Source: Pseudomonadota bacterium (GTDB lineage Bacteria; Pseudomonadota; Gammaproteobacteria; Burkholderiales; Gallionellaceae). From it: DNA of 5,453 nt. The stretch spans positions 1 to 5,453 of the forward strand of contig JAJXTT010000145.1 of assembly GCA_021783525.1 (NCBI GenBank). Reading direction: 5' to 3'. Made by a program: the position numbers and the translations under genes. Below the pieces are notes generated by a model, which did not search any database, was not told the DNA's origin, and saw nothing but the letters and a program-made list of their open reading frames with translations. Positions 1 to 5,453 of the stretch are shown here, piece by piece; positions within the stretch are counted from its first letter, which is position 1; every line of letters begins with the position of its first letter.

Positions 1-1420
1 GGTTTACCGGAAGGATGTTCATCCCCTCGCGGTATTTTGCCACGGTACGGCGGGCGACCAAAATGCCCTGCTGTGCCAGGATCTCGGACATGCGGCTGTC
101 GGTGAGCGGATGCCTTGCATCCTCTTCACTGACCAGCTGCTTGATAAGGGCGCGGATGGCGGTGGAAGAACAGGCGCCGCCCGCTTCGGTGGCGAGTCCG
201 CTGCCGAAGAAATACTTGAATTCGTAGATGCCGCGCGGGGTGAGCATGAACTTCTGCGTGGTGACCCGCGAAATCGTGGATTCATGCAGCTCGAGCTGCT
301 CGGCGATCTCGCGCAACACCAGCGGTCGCATGGCGATGTCGCCGTGCTCGAAGAACTGGCGCTGGCGTTCGACGATGGCCTGCGATACGCGCAAGATGGT
401 TTCGAAACGCTGCTGCAGGTTCTTGATGAACCAGCGCGCCTCCTGCAGTTGTCCGGCCATCTCCTGTGCGTTCTTCTCGTTGCGCTGCTGCAGGATGTTG
501 GCGTAAACCTGATTGATGCGCAGGCGCGGCATGGCTTCGGGATTCAGGCGGGCGCGCCAGATGCCGCCGTGGCGTTCCACCAGCACATCCGGTACGACAT
601 AGTCGGCCGCGCGATGCTCGAAGGCCGAACCGGGCTTGGGTTGAAGGTGCACGATCAAGTCCTGTGCGCAGCGCAGGGAGTCGTCGTCGCAACGCAGCGT
701 TTTTTTCAGTTTGCTGAAATCCCGCGCGGCCAGCAGATCCAGATGGTTGGTCACGATAGCCAGCGCCAACTCGCGCCCCGGCATGTCCTCCGGCATGGCG
801 CGCAGTTGCAGCGCCAGGCATTCGCTCAAGTTGCGCGCACCGATACCGGGCGCATCCAGATACTGCAGTTGAACCAGTGCCGTTTCCAGGTCGTCCAGCG
901 AGATGTCCAGCTCGGGCGGCAGCAGTTCGGCGATCTCTTCCAGCGGTTGCGACAGGTAGGCATTCTCGTCCAGCGCATCGATCAACAGGCCAACGATCTT
1001 CTTGTCTCGCGGGTCCAGCTGGCTCATGTTCAATTCCCAGAGCAAGTGCTCACGCATGCTGGGCCTTTCGGCTGCGACTTCGGAATATCCGTCATCCTCG
1101 TCGTCCGGGCTGGACGACCCCGACGATGAAGAGAACGTGGGTTCCGGCCACTCGCCGCTGTTGTCGTTGCGCGATTCCGTTTCGGCGGGCGCGCCGCTTT
1201 CGGCGCTGCCGGACGGCACGGGAATATCGGTGCTGCTGTTGCCGCTGTAGGTCTGGTTGGTGTTGTCGTCTTCGCGTTCGAGGAAGGGGTTCTCGTCCAG
1301 CAGGCGGGCGGTCTCCTGATTGATCTCCAGTGTAGAGAGTTGCAGCAGCTTGATAGCCTGCTGCAACTGGGGAGTCAGCATCAGTTGTTGGGATTGCCTG
1401 AGTTGGAGAGAGTGTTTCAT
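1..1420 (-). CDS. rpoN: RNA polymerase sigma-54 factor RpoN (3' end cut by window edge)
   Basis: Sigma-54 directs RNA polymerase to -24/-12 promoters that need an AAA+ activator to open. I read 473 codons without a stop from the ATG at 1420 to the window edge; E. coli RpoN has 477 residues, so probably only a handful of residues and the stop are missing. The N-terminus (MKHSLQLRQSQQLMLTPQLQ) is the typical glutamine/leucine-rich activator-responsive region I. Residues about 50-118 are a serine-rich and acidic linker (SSSSGSSS near 97, then PDDEDDGYSE). The core-binding region follows. The helix-turn-helix lies around 370-390 (HESTISRV at 379-386), leading into TPRG and FKYFF. The diagnostic RpoN box ARRTVAKYRE is at 456-465. 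The gene starts 37 bases after lptB with no clear Shine-Dalgarno sequence; region I alignment still fixes this start. hpf and ptsN, the usual downstream genes, would lie outside the window. Family assignment is near certain. Confidence 0.97.
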   Translation of the reverse strand, partial: MKHSLQLRQSQQLMLTPQLQQAIKLLQLSTLEINQETARLLDENPFLEREDDNTNQTYSGNSSTDIPVPSGSAESGAPAETESRNDNSGEWPEPTFSSSSGSSSPDDEDDGYSEVAAERPSMREHLLWELNMSQLDPRDKKIVGLLIDALDENAYLSQPLEEIAELLPPELDISLDDLETALVQLQYLDAPGIGARNLSECLALQLRAMPEDMPGRELALAIVTNHLDLLAARDFSKLKKTLRCDDDSLRCAQDLIVHLQPKPGSAFEHRAADYVVPDVLVERHGGIWRARLNPEAMPRLRINQVYANILQQRNEKNAQEMAGQLQEARWFIKNLQQRFETILRVSQAIVERQRQFFEHGDIAMRPLVLREIAEQLELHESTISRVTTQKFMLTPRGIYEFKYFFGSGLATEAGGACSSTAIRALIKQLVSEEDARHPLTDSRMSEILAQQGILVARRTVAKYREGMNILPVN

Positions 1421-1457
1421 CGTGGCTATTCGGTGAGGGGCGGTCTTGTCTTGATCT
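1421..1457 (-). other. lptB-rpoN intergenic gap, no terminator seen
   Basis: These 37 bases separate the lptB stop from the rpoN ATG. On the minus strand they begin AGATCAAGACAAGACC, with a short AAGAC direct repeat, and end in GAATAGCCACG before the ATG. I see no hairpin with a T-tract, no recognisable -10 or -35 pair and no purine-rich ribosome binding site. Read-through from the LPS genes into rpoN is therefore the simplest reading. Confidence 0.5.
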
Positions 1458-2180
1458 TTACAGCTTGAAGTGTTCGCCCAAATACACCTTCCTCACGCCC
1501 TCATTATAGATGATTTCATCGGGCTTGCCCTCCGCCATCACCGAGCCGGCGTTGATGATATAGGCGCGGTCGCAGATGCCCAGTGTCTCGCGCACGTTGT
1601 GGTCGGTGATGAGCACGCCGATGCCGCGCTCCTTGAGGAAGCGGATGATCTTCTGGATGTCGATCACGGCGATGGGATCGACCCCGGCGAAGGGTTCGTC
1701 GAGCAGGATGAAGCGCGGATCGGTCGCCAGCGAACGGGCGATCTCCACCCGCCGCCGCTCGCCGCCGGAAAGGCTGATGGCCGGGTTGTCCCGGATATGG
1801 GTGATGTGCAGGTCGTTCAGCAGCGCTTCCAGCCGCATGTCCATCTCGGCCTCCGCATATCCCTGCAACTCCAGCACCGCCCGGATGTTTTCGGTCACGG
1901 TCAGACGGCGGAAGATGGAGGCTTCCTGGGGCAGGTAGGCCAGGCCGAGGCGCGCGCGGCGATGGATGGGCAGATGGGTGATTTCCTGGTCGTCGATGAA
2001 TATCTCGCCGCCGTCCGCGGCGACCAGGCCGACGATCATGTAGAAGCTGGTGGTCTTGCCCGCGCCGTTGGGGCCGAGCAACCCGACCACTTCGCCGCTC
2101 TTCACGGACAGCGATACATCATGCACTACCGTGCGGGCGCGATAGCGCTTGTTCAGCGAGACGGTTCGGAGTTCACTCAT
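1458..2180 (-). CDS. lptB: LPS export ABC transporter ATP-binding protein LptB
   Basis: LptB is the cytoplasmic ATPase dimer of the LptB2FG(C) complex, which pulls LPS out of the outer leaflet of the inner membrane and pushes it along the Lpt bridge. The 240-residue protein carries all the ABC motifs in order: Walker A GPNGAGKT at 36-43, Q-loop Q85 in YLPQE, signature LSGGE at 137-141, Walker B FILLDEP with catalytic E162, D-loop GVD at 166-168, and H-loop H194 in ITDHN. The sequences PNGAGKTTSFYMIVGL and LDEPFAGVDPIAV are characteristic of LptB among ABC ATPases, and the length matches the family. The ATG overlaps the lptA stop in an ATGA arrangement, which suggests translational coupling; the upstream GAAAAG is only a weak ribosome binding site. 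The permease genes lptF and lptG are not in the window and commonly lie elsewhere. No missing residues are apparent. Confidence 0.98.
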   Translation of the reverse strand: MSELRTVSLNKRYRARTVVHDVSLSVKSGEVVGLLGPNGAGKTTSFYMIVGLVAADGGEIFIDDQEITHLPIHRRARLGLAYLPQEASIFRRLTVTENIRAVLELQGYAEAEMDMRLEALLNDLHITHIRDNPAISLSGGERRRVEIARSLATDPRFILLDEPFAGVDPIAVIDIQKIIRFLKERGIGVLITDHNVRETLGICDRAYIINAGSVMAEGKPDEIIYNEGVRKVYLGEHFKL

Positions 2181-2773
2181 GGCTTTTCATTTGACAAGGT
2201 CGGGCTGGATTGGATGGTGAGCGGCGCATTCTTGGGTGCCGGCTTGTCGGGAGTTTCCTCGGGCTTCGGCTGGATCACCGCATGCACGCGGCCCTTGTTT
2301 GGGTCGTTGGCGTGGGCGGGATCGCCAAACACCTTGAGCACTTCGGTAAGGGTACTGTACTCGATGTGGTCTCCCTGCACGTCGTCCTGATCGCGCTTGA
2401 CGCGAGCCTGGACGTAGAAGTCGACGACTTCTTCGCGTGTGTCGTATTCGATGCGCTCCCCGTATCCCTCGATGTACTGGTCCGTGCCTTCCTGCTTCTG
2501 GCGGAAGTTGGCGAGATGTCCGGTGGCGGTGCAATGCTTGAAGCCCTGCTTGTCCTGGGTCACCACGACCTTTTCCGCCCGGATGCGTATCGTTCCCTGG
2601 GTGAGCTCCACCTCGCCATCGAACACGCTGACCTGCTTGGCGTCGTCGACGACGACGCGGTCCGATTCAAGATGGATGGGCTTGTCGCGATCCGCATTCT
2701 CTGCGTACAGCAGATTGCTCCAGACCAGGAGCAGCAGGCCGCCCAGCGCGGCGTTAGTGCGGGACCGGCTCAT
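2177..2773 (-). CDS. lptA: LPS transport periplasmic protein LptA
   Basis: LptA polymerises through its beta-jellyroll (OstA/LptA fold) into the periplasmic bridge that carries LPS from LptC to LptD in the outer membrane. I chose the ATG at 2773 (198 residues) because it places a classic signal peptide at the N-terminus: MSRSR, a hydrophobic stretch GGLLLLVW, and a probable cleavage after LLYA at residue 24. An ATG at 2842 in the same frame would bury that signal behind 23 polar residues. The mature part shows the family pattern KPIHLESDRVVVDD, then VFDGEVELTQGTIRIRAEKV, then a YGERIEYD segment. A flexible proline/lysine-rich tail covers about 160-198, making the protein a little longer than E. 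coli LptA (185). The start lies 20 bases inside the end of lptC, preceded by a weak CAGGG, and the stop overlaps lptB. In E. coli this gene is also called yhbN. Confidence 0.95.
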   Translation of the reverse strand: MSRSRTNAALGGLLLLVWSNLLYAENADRDKPIHLESDRVVVDDAKQVSVFDGEVELTQGTIRIRAEKVVVTQDKQGFKHCTATGHLANFRQKQEGTDQYIEGYGERIEYDTREEVVDFYVQARVKRDQDDVQGDHIEYSTLTEVLKVFGDPAHANDPNKGRVHAVIQPKPEETPDKPAPKNAPLTIQSSPTLSNEKP

Positions 2774-3341
2774 GGGTGGCCCTGACGCGAGACAACAGCC
2801 TGGCTGTGCCCGCTTTGTTGTCGAGTTGCATGCCGACGGCATGGATGACGTTGAATTTGTTGCTCATCACCACCGCCTGGTCGGTCTCCGCCCAGTCGCG
2901 GTCCGGGATGACGTGCAGGTAATCGGTGGCGAAGTCCTGCTCAAGCAATTCGCCGGTTGCGGGGCGCACGATGCGTACCTCGTCGTAGAGGTACACATCC
3001 TCGCCCTTGCTGGAAAGCATCCCGGTCAGGGCTGTGGTGTTGATCGGCGGACGGTCGGGGTACAGGCTGGTGAGATGCGGCATCTGCAGATGCGTGGTGT
3101 CGTCGTCCGGGTAGTGCCACAGCTTTTCGGCAGTGAGGACGTAGCGGGGCTGGCCCTGCATGTTCAGCGTGGTCGCGGTGAAGTTGTTGAGATAGTAATC
3201 GACATCATGGCGCTTCTGGCTCTCGGCCTGGGGCAGCGGCTGCACCTGCAGATTGAGCCAATAGGTCGCCGCCAGCATCAGCAGCAACGGCAGCAAAGGG
3301 AGCCAGGAGCGCGCCTTTTCGAAGATGCGGGTGGCAAGCAT
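2754..3341 (-). CDS. lptC: LPS export inner-membrane anchor protein LptC
   Basis: LptC is a bitopic inner-membrane protein whose periplasmic beta-jellyroll receives LPS from LptB2FG and passes it to LptA. The ATG at 3341 gives 195 residues, close to E. coli LptC (191). One transmembrane helix sits at about residues 13-29 (WLPLLPLLLMLAATYWL), with the arginine and lysine residues before it consistent with an N-in orientation. The rest is periplasmic: HDVDYYLNNFTATTLNMQG at 45-63, a YVLTAEKLWHYPDDD segment, and near the end GMQLDNKAGTARLLSRVRA, which fits the conserved C-terminal strands of the DUF1239/LptC family. The start codon shares one base with the kdsC stop (TGATG), an arrangement typical of reinitiation; no strong ribosome binding site is visible. 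The frame stays open upstream to 3668, but that extension overlaps kdsC and encodes arginine-rich shadow sequence, so I rejected it. Confidence 0.94.
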   Translation of the reverse strand: MLATRIFEKARSWLPLLPLLLMLAATYWLNLQVQPLPQAESQKRHDVDYYLNNFTATTLNMQGQPRYVLTAEKLWHYPDDDTTHLQMPHLTSLYPDRPPINTTALTGMLSSKGEDVYLYDEVRIVRPATGELLEQDFATDYLHVIPDRDWAETDQAVVMSNKFNVIHAVGMQLDNKAGTARLLSRVRATHEPVPH

Positions 3342-3862
3342 CACTTCAGGTAGGGCGCGAGTTGCGCGTCCAGTGTACCCTGCGCGCCGAGGATCATCTC
3401 GCACACCTCGCGCACTGCGCCATGTCCGGCTTCGCGCAGGCTGACGTAATGCGCATGGTCGCGCACCACCTGCGGTGCGGCCGGTACGCTCAGTGCCAAT
3501 CCGACGCGGCGCATCACCGGCAGGTCGACTACATCGTCGCCCATGAAGGCGGCGGCTTCCGGCGCCAGCTTCAATTCCGCCAGCAGCGATTGCATGACGG
3601 CGAGCTTGTCTTCCACGCCCTGATACAAACGCGTAATGCCGAGATTCTTTGCGCGCAATTCCACGCACTTCGAAATGCGCCCGGTGATGATGGCCAGTTC
3701 CACGCCGGATGCCTTGAGCATCTTCAGGCCGTGCCCGTCGAGGGAGTTGAAGCGCTTGAATTCTTCGCCCGAATCGGAAAGGTACAGTCCGCCGTCGGTC
3801 AGCACGCCGTCCACGTCGAAGGCGACCAGTCGCAGTGGTTTGATTCTTTCCGCGAGCGACAT
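3341..3862 (-). CDS. kdsC: 3-deoxy-D-manno-octulosonate 8-phosphate phosphatase KdsC
   Basis: KdsC hydrolyses Kdo-8-phosphate to Kdo and phosphate in the cytoplasm, the step before CMP activation by KdsB. The 173-residue protein is a capless HAD-superfamily (C0) phosphatase, a type that works as a tetramer. Its motifs are in order: motif I FDVDGVLTDG with nucleophile D16 and acid/base D18, motif II ITGR with T60, motif III K86 in GVEDK, and motif IV GDDVVDLP at 108-115, where the aspartates bind magnesium. The DGGLYLSDSGEEFKRF segment after motif I is typical of KdsC. The protein is slightly shorter than E. coli KdsC (188). It has the best ribosome binding site of the operon: AAGGTGATC (plus-strand 3865-3873), ending two bases before the ATG and matching the complement of the usual 16S 3' end. 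Its start shares one base with the kdsD stop. Confidence 0.97.
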   Translation of the reverse strand: MSLAERIKPLRLVAFDVDGVLTDGGLYLSDSGEEFKRFNSLDGHGLKMLKASGVELAIITGRISKCVELRAKNLGITRLYQGVEDKLAVMQSLLAELKLAPEAAAFMGDDVVDLPVMRRVGLALSVPAAPQVVRDHAHYVSLREAGHGAVREVCEMILGAQGTLDAQLAPYLK

Positions 3863-4848
3863 CAGATCACCTTGGCCTTCAGCAGGTCGTGCATGTTCAA
3901 TGCGCCCACCAGTCTCTTGTTGGCATCCACGACCGGCAGCTGGCTGATGTTGTATTTCTCCATCAATTGCACGGCATCGACCGCCAGCGCGTCGGGTCCG
4001 ATGCTGCGCGGGTTCTTCGACATCACGGTATTGACCGGCGTGGTGCTGAAATCCACTTTCTTTTCGAGCGTGCGGCGCAGGTCGCCGTCGGTATAGATGC
4101 CGAGCAGATGCCTGTTGTCGTCCACGATGGCGGTCATGCCCAGGCCCTTGCGCGAAATTTCCAGCACTGCATCGGCCAGCGTCGCACCGTTGGGAACGGA
4201 CGGGATGCTGGCGTTGGTATGCATGACGTCGCTCACATGGGTGAGCAGGCGGCGTCCCAGGCTGCCGCCCGGATGCGAACGCGCGAAATCCTCTTCGCCA
4301 AACCCCTTCGCGTCGAGCAGGGCCACCGCCAGTGCGTCGCCCAGGGCGAGTGCGGCAGTGGTGCTGGCAGTGGGGGCAAGCCCCATCGGGCAGGCTTCCT
4401 GCGCCACGGAGCCGTCAAGGTGCGCATCCGCCGCCTGCGCCAGGCTGGACTGGGGATTGCCGGTCAGGCTGATCAGGTGTGCGCCCTGGCGCTTCACGGC
4501 GGGCACGATGGTGAGCAGTTCGTCGCTTTCGCCGGAATAGGAAATGGCGATGAACACGTCCTGCGCGGTGACCATGCCGAGATCGCCGTGGCTGGCCTCT
4601 CCCGGATGCACGAAATACGCGGGAGTGCCGGTACTGGACATGGTGGCGGCGATCTTGCGCGCGATGTGACCCGATTTGCCCATGCCGCTCACGATGACTC
4701 TTCCCTTGCAGGCGAGAATGAGGTTCAGCGCCCGCACGAAATTGTCGTCGATGCGCTGCGTAAGCGCCCTGATGGCGTCGGCCTCGATGATCAGCACCTG
4801 ACGTGCAAGGTCGAGCGCATGCGGTGCGGCGGAGAGTGGTTTGTTCAT
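3862..4848 (-). CDS. kdsD: D-arabinose 5-phosphate isomerase KdsD
   Basis: KdsD interconverts D-ribulose 5-phosphate and D-arabinose 5-phosphate, the first dedicated step towards Kdo for the LPS inner core. The 328 residues equal the length of E. coli KdsD. An N-terminal SIS sugar-isomerase domain (about 35-180) contains GMGKSGH at 55-61, HPGEASHGDLGM, SYSGESDE at 103-110, EACPMGLAPT at 151-160 and SHPGG at 191-195. Residues K58, E110, E151 and H192 align, one position offset, with the catalytically important K59, E111, E152 and H193 of the E. coli enzyme. Two CBS domains follow (about 205-265 and 272-328; DVMHTNASIP, YTDGDLRR and NTVMSKNP are visible). This looks like the first gene of the operon. 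The start fits the family, but there is no ribosome binding site: the bases before the ATG read CCTCCGC. A perfect extended -10 element lies 7 bases upstream, so the transcript is probably leaderless or nearly so. Confidence 0.97.
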   Translation of the reverse strand: MNKPLSAAPHALDLARQVLIIEADAIRALTQRIDDNFVRALNLILACKGRVIVSGMGKSGHIARKIAATMSSTGTPAYFVHPGEASHGDLGMVTAQDVFIAISYSGESDELLTIVPAVKRQGAHLISLTGNPQSSLAQAADAHLDGSVAQEACPMGLAPTASTTAALALGDALAVALLDAKGFGEEDFARSHPGGSLGRRLLTHVSDVMHTNASIPSVPNGATLADAVLEISRKGLGMTAIVDDNRHLLGIYTDGDLRRTLEKKVDFSTTPVNTVMSKNPRSIGPDALAVDAVQLMEKYNISQLPVVDANKRLVGALNMHDLLKAKVI

Positions 4849-4850
4849 GC

Positions 4851-4855
4851 GGAGG
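4851..4855 (+). promoter_or_regulatory. Candidate ribosome binding site before an in-frame GTG
   Basis: GGAGG on the plus strand is followed nine bases later by GTG at 4865-4867, which is in frame with the antiporter and has no intervening stop. If used, it would add 16 residues (VLFGGGVFLKMWHHRT) before the methionine at 4913. Against it, family alignment favours 4913, and a transcript starting from the TATAAC element would not include this site. Confidence 0.2.
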
Positions 4856-4864
4856 ATTATAACA
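4856..4864 (-). promoter_or_regulatory. Extended -10 promoter element for the kdsD operon
   Basis: The minus strand reads TGTTATAAT, a perfect sigma-70 extended -10 (TGn followed by TATAAT). Seven bases separate it from the kdsD ATG, so transcription would start at about 4848-4849, on or one base before the start codon. No good -35 hexamer sits 16-18 bases upstream (that region is ACGCCG-like), which is tolerable for extended -10 promoters. The exact match and its position at the head of the operon make it convincing, although no transcription data are available here. Confidence 0.65.
4858..4863 (+). promoter_or_regulatory. Possible divergent -10 element for the antiporter gene
   Basis: The plus strand reads TATAAC here, overlapping the minus-strand TATAAT because the central TTATAA (4857-4862) is its own reverse complement. 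It could start a transcript near 4870 and leave a leader of about 43 bases before the ATG at 4913. The last base departs from consensus and I see no -35 at the right distance, so this is only a weak candidate. Confidence 0.25.
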
Positions 4865-4872
4865 GTGCTGTT
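4861..4872. repeat. Short inverted repeat AACAG-TG-CTGTT at the divergent promoter
   Basis: Five-base arms AACAG and CTGTT are exact reverse complements around a TG centre. The repeat overlaps the upstream part of the kdsD extended -10 and lies in the putative antiporter leader. It could be a small operator half-site pair or chance; arms of this length are not strong evidence. I do not recognise it as the binding site of a known regulator. Confidence 0.3.
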
Positions 4873-4912
4873 TGGGGGCGGCGTTTTTTTGAAAATGTGG
4901 CATCATCGAACC

Positions 4913-5453
4913 ATGAACAGTTCGCTCCATCTCATCCTCATTTTGCTGGCCGTCGCCGTCGGGGTGGTGGTGTTGTGCCGCATTCTGCGTTTGCCGGCGA
5001 TGCTCGGCTATCTGCTGGTCGGCATCATGATCGGGCCGCATGCCCTGGGCTGGATACCGGATGCGCCCGAGACGCGCCATCTGGCCGAATTCGGCGTGGT
5101 GTTCCTGATGTTCAGCATCGGCCTCGAATTCAGCCTAGCCCGCTTGCGGGCCATGCAGCGCCTGGTGTTCGGCCTGGGCACGGCACAGGTTGCGGCGACC
5201 ATGGTGCTGGTCATGCTGTCGTCGCTGTTCTTCGAGATCGACTGGCGCGCGGGCCTTGCCCTGGGCGGCATCCTGGCGATGTCGTCCACCGCGATCGTCA
5301 GCAAGATGCTGGTCGAGCGCGCCGAACTGAACGCGCCGCACGGGCAGAAGATCATGGGCGTGCTGCTGTTCCAGGACCTGGCGGTCGTGCCGCTCATCAT
5401 CATCATCCCCGCGCTGGCTGAAAGCAGCGCTCATCTGGGAAGTACCATTGCCA
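4913..5453 (+). CDS. Kef-type (CPA2) monovalent cation/proton antiporter, N-terminal part
   Basis: This gene runs off the right edge, leaving 180 complete codons of a protein that in Kef relatives usually has around 600 residues. The visible part is strongly hydrophobic, with several membrane segments (about 5-22, 27-42, 58-70, 85-107, 113-130 and 147-168). It carries the hallmarks of the CPA2 exchanger domain: GYLLVGIMIGPHALG at 32-46, HLAEFGVVFLMFSIGLEF at 56-73, SSTAI at 124-128 and GVLLFQDLAVVPL at 149-161. These match E. coli KefC closely in order and spacing. The family exchanges K+ or Na+ for protons across the inner membrane; the specific ion, and any TrkA-N/RCK domain, cannot be judged because the C-terminus is missing. 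I favour the ATG at 4913 because the distance to the first GYL motif fits KefC. In-frame alternatives are ATG 4895 and GTG 4865. No clear ribosome binding site precedes 4913. The gene diverges from kdsD. Confidence 0.9.
   Translation, partial: MNSSLHLILILLAVAVGVVVLCRILRLPAMLGYLLVGIMIGPHALGWIPDAPETRHLAEFGVVFLMFSIGLEFSLARLRAMQRLVFGLGTAQVAATMVLVMLSSLFFEIDWRAGLALGGILAMSSTAIVSKMLVERAELNAPHGQKIMGVLLFQDLAVVPLIIIIPALAESSAHLGSTIA

Noticed and set aside
700..706. A7 run on the rpoN coding strand, considered as a slippage or frameshift site.
   Set aside because: The reading frame is intact on both sides with good RpoN homology, and the run simply encodes Lys-Lys; no alternative frame of interest follows.
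110..1129. A 339-codon open frame on the plus strand opposite rpoN.
   Set aside because: It is antisense to the well-supported RpoN sequence, shows no recognisable motif and fits the codon-bias shadow of a GC-rich gene.
1470..2390. A 306-codon open frame on the plus strand opposite lptB and lptA.
   Set aside because: It crosses two real genes in antisense and its translation mirrors their codons without any domain.
2774..2842. Upstream ATG that would lengthen LptA by 23 residues.
   Set aside because: It would place polar residues before the signal peptide and deepen the overlap with lptC; the ATG at 2773 gives a normal export signal.
3342..3668. Upstream extension of the lptC frame.
   Set aside because: It lies inside kdsC in another frame and encodes Arg/Gly/Ala-rich sequence; starting at 3341 gives the family length and an N-terminal membrane anchor.
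4884..4890. Seven-T run after a G/C-rich stretch, like an intrinsic terminator.
   Set aside because: No stable hairpin can be formed from the G-rich bases just upstream, and it lies in the leader of the antiporter gene, not after a gene.
4898..4912. TGGC upstream of the antiporter, considered as a sigma-54 -24 element because rpoN is nearby.
   Set aside because: The required GC of the -12 element is absent at the right spacing (CC instead), and the site would overlap the start codon.
3889..5421. A 510-codon open frame on the plus strand across kdsD and the antiporter.
   Set aside because: It is antisense to kdsD and out of frame with the antiporter, both of which have clear family motifs. 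Its translation is rich in His, Arg, Gly and Ala with no domain pattern, as expected from GC-rich shadow frames.

Overview
This window is a GC-rich, gene-dense stretch of a Gram-negative proteobacterial chromosome. Gene order and protein sequences suggest a betaproteobacterium; a Nitrosomonadales-type organism is my guess, by inference only. It carries the conserved Kdo synthesis, LPS export and sigma-54 locus. No stretch longer than about 65 bases lacks a gene, and I see no RNA genes, insertion sequences, CRISPR arrays or foreign-looking DNA.

Six genes on the minus strand, read from right to left, form one apparent operon. They are kdsD (arabinose-5-phosphate isomerase), kdsC (Kdo-8-phosphate phosphatase), lptC (inner-membrane anchor of the LPS bridge), lptA (periplasmic bridge protein), lptB (ATPase of the LPS extractor) and rpoN (sigma-54, cut by the left window edge a few codons before its expected end). 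The first five overlap one another by 1 to 20 bases, which suggests translational coupling. rpoN follows after a 37-base gap. KdsD and KdsC act in making Kdo, the inner-core sugar of LPS. LptC, LptA and LptB belong to the machine that moves finished LPS from the inner membrane to the outer membrane. The locus therefore ties LPS building to LPS export.

At the right end, a gene on the plus strand diverges from kdsD. It encodes the N-terminal 180 residues of a Kef-type (CPA2) monovalent cation/proton antiporter and runs off the window. The 64-base divergent gap between them is the most interesting part. It holds a perfect extended -10 element only 7 bases upstream of the kdsD ATG, so kdsD mRNA is predicted to be leaderless or nearly so. 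The -10 core is self-complementary, a short inverted repeat overlaps it, and a plus-strand GGAGG precedes an in-frame GTG that could be an alternative antiporter start.

I found no evidence of a previously undescribed system. The genes are well-known families in a well-known order, and the points worth checking concern expression signals.
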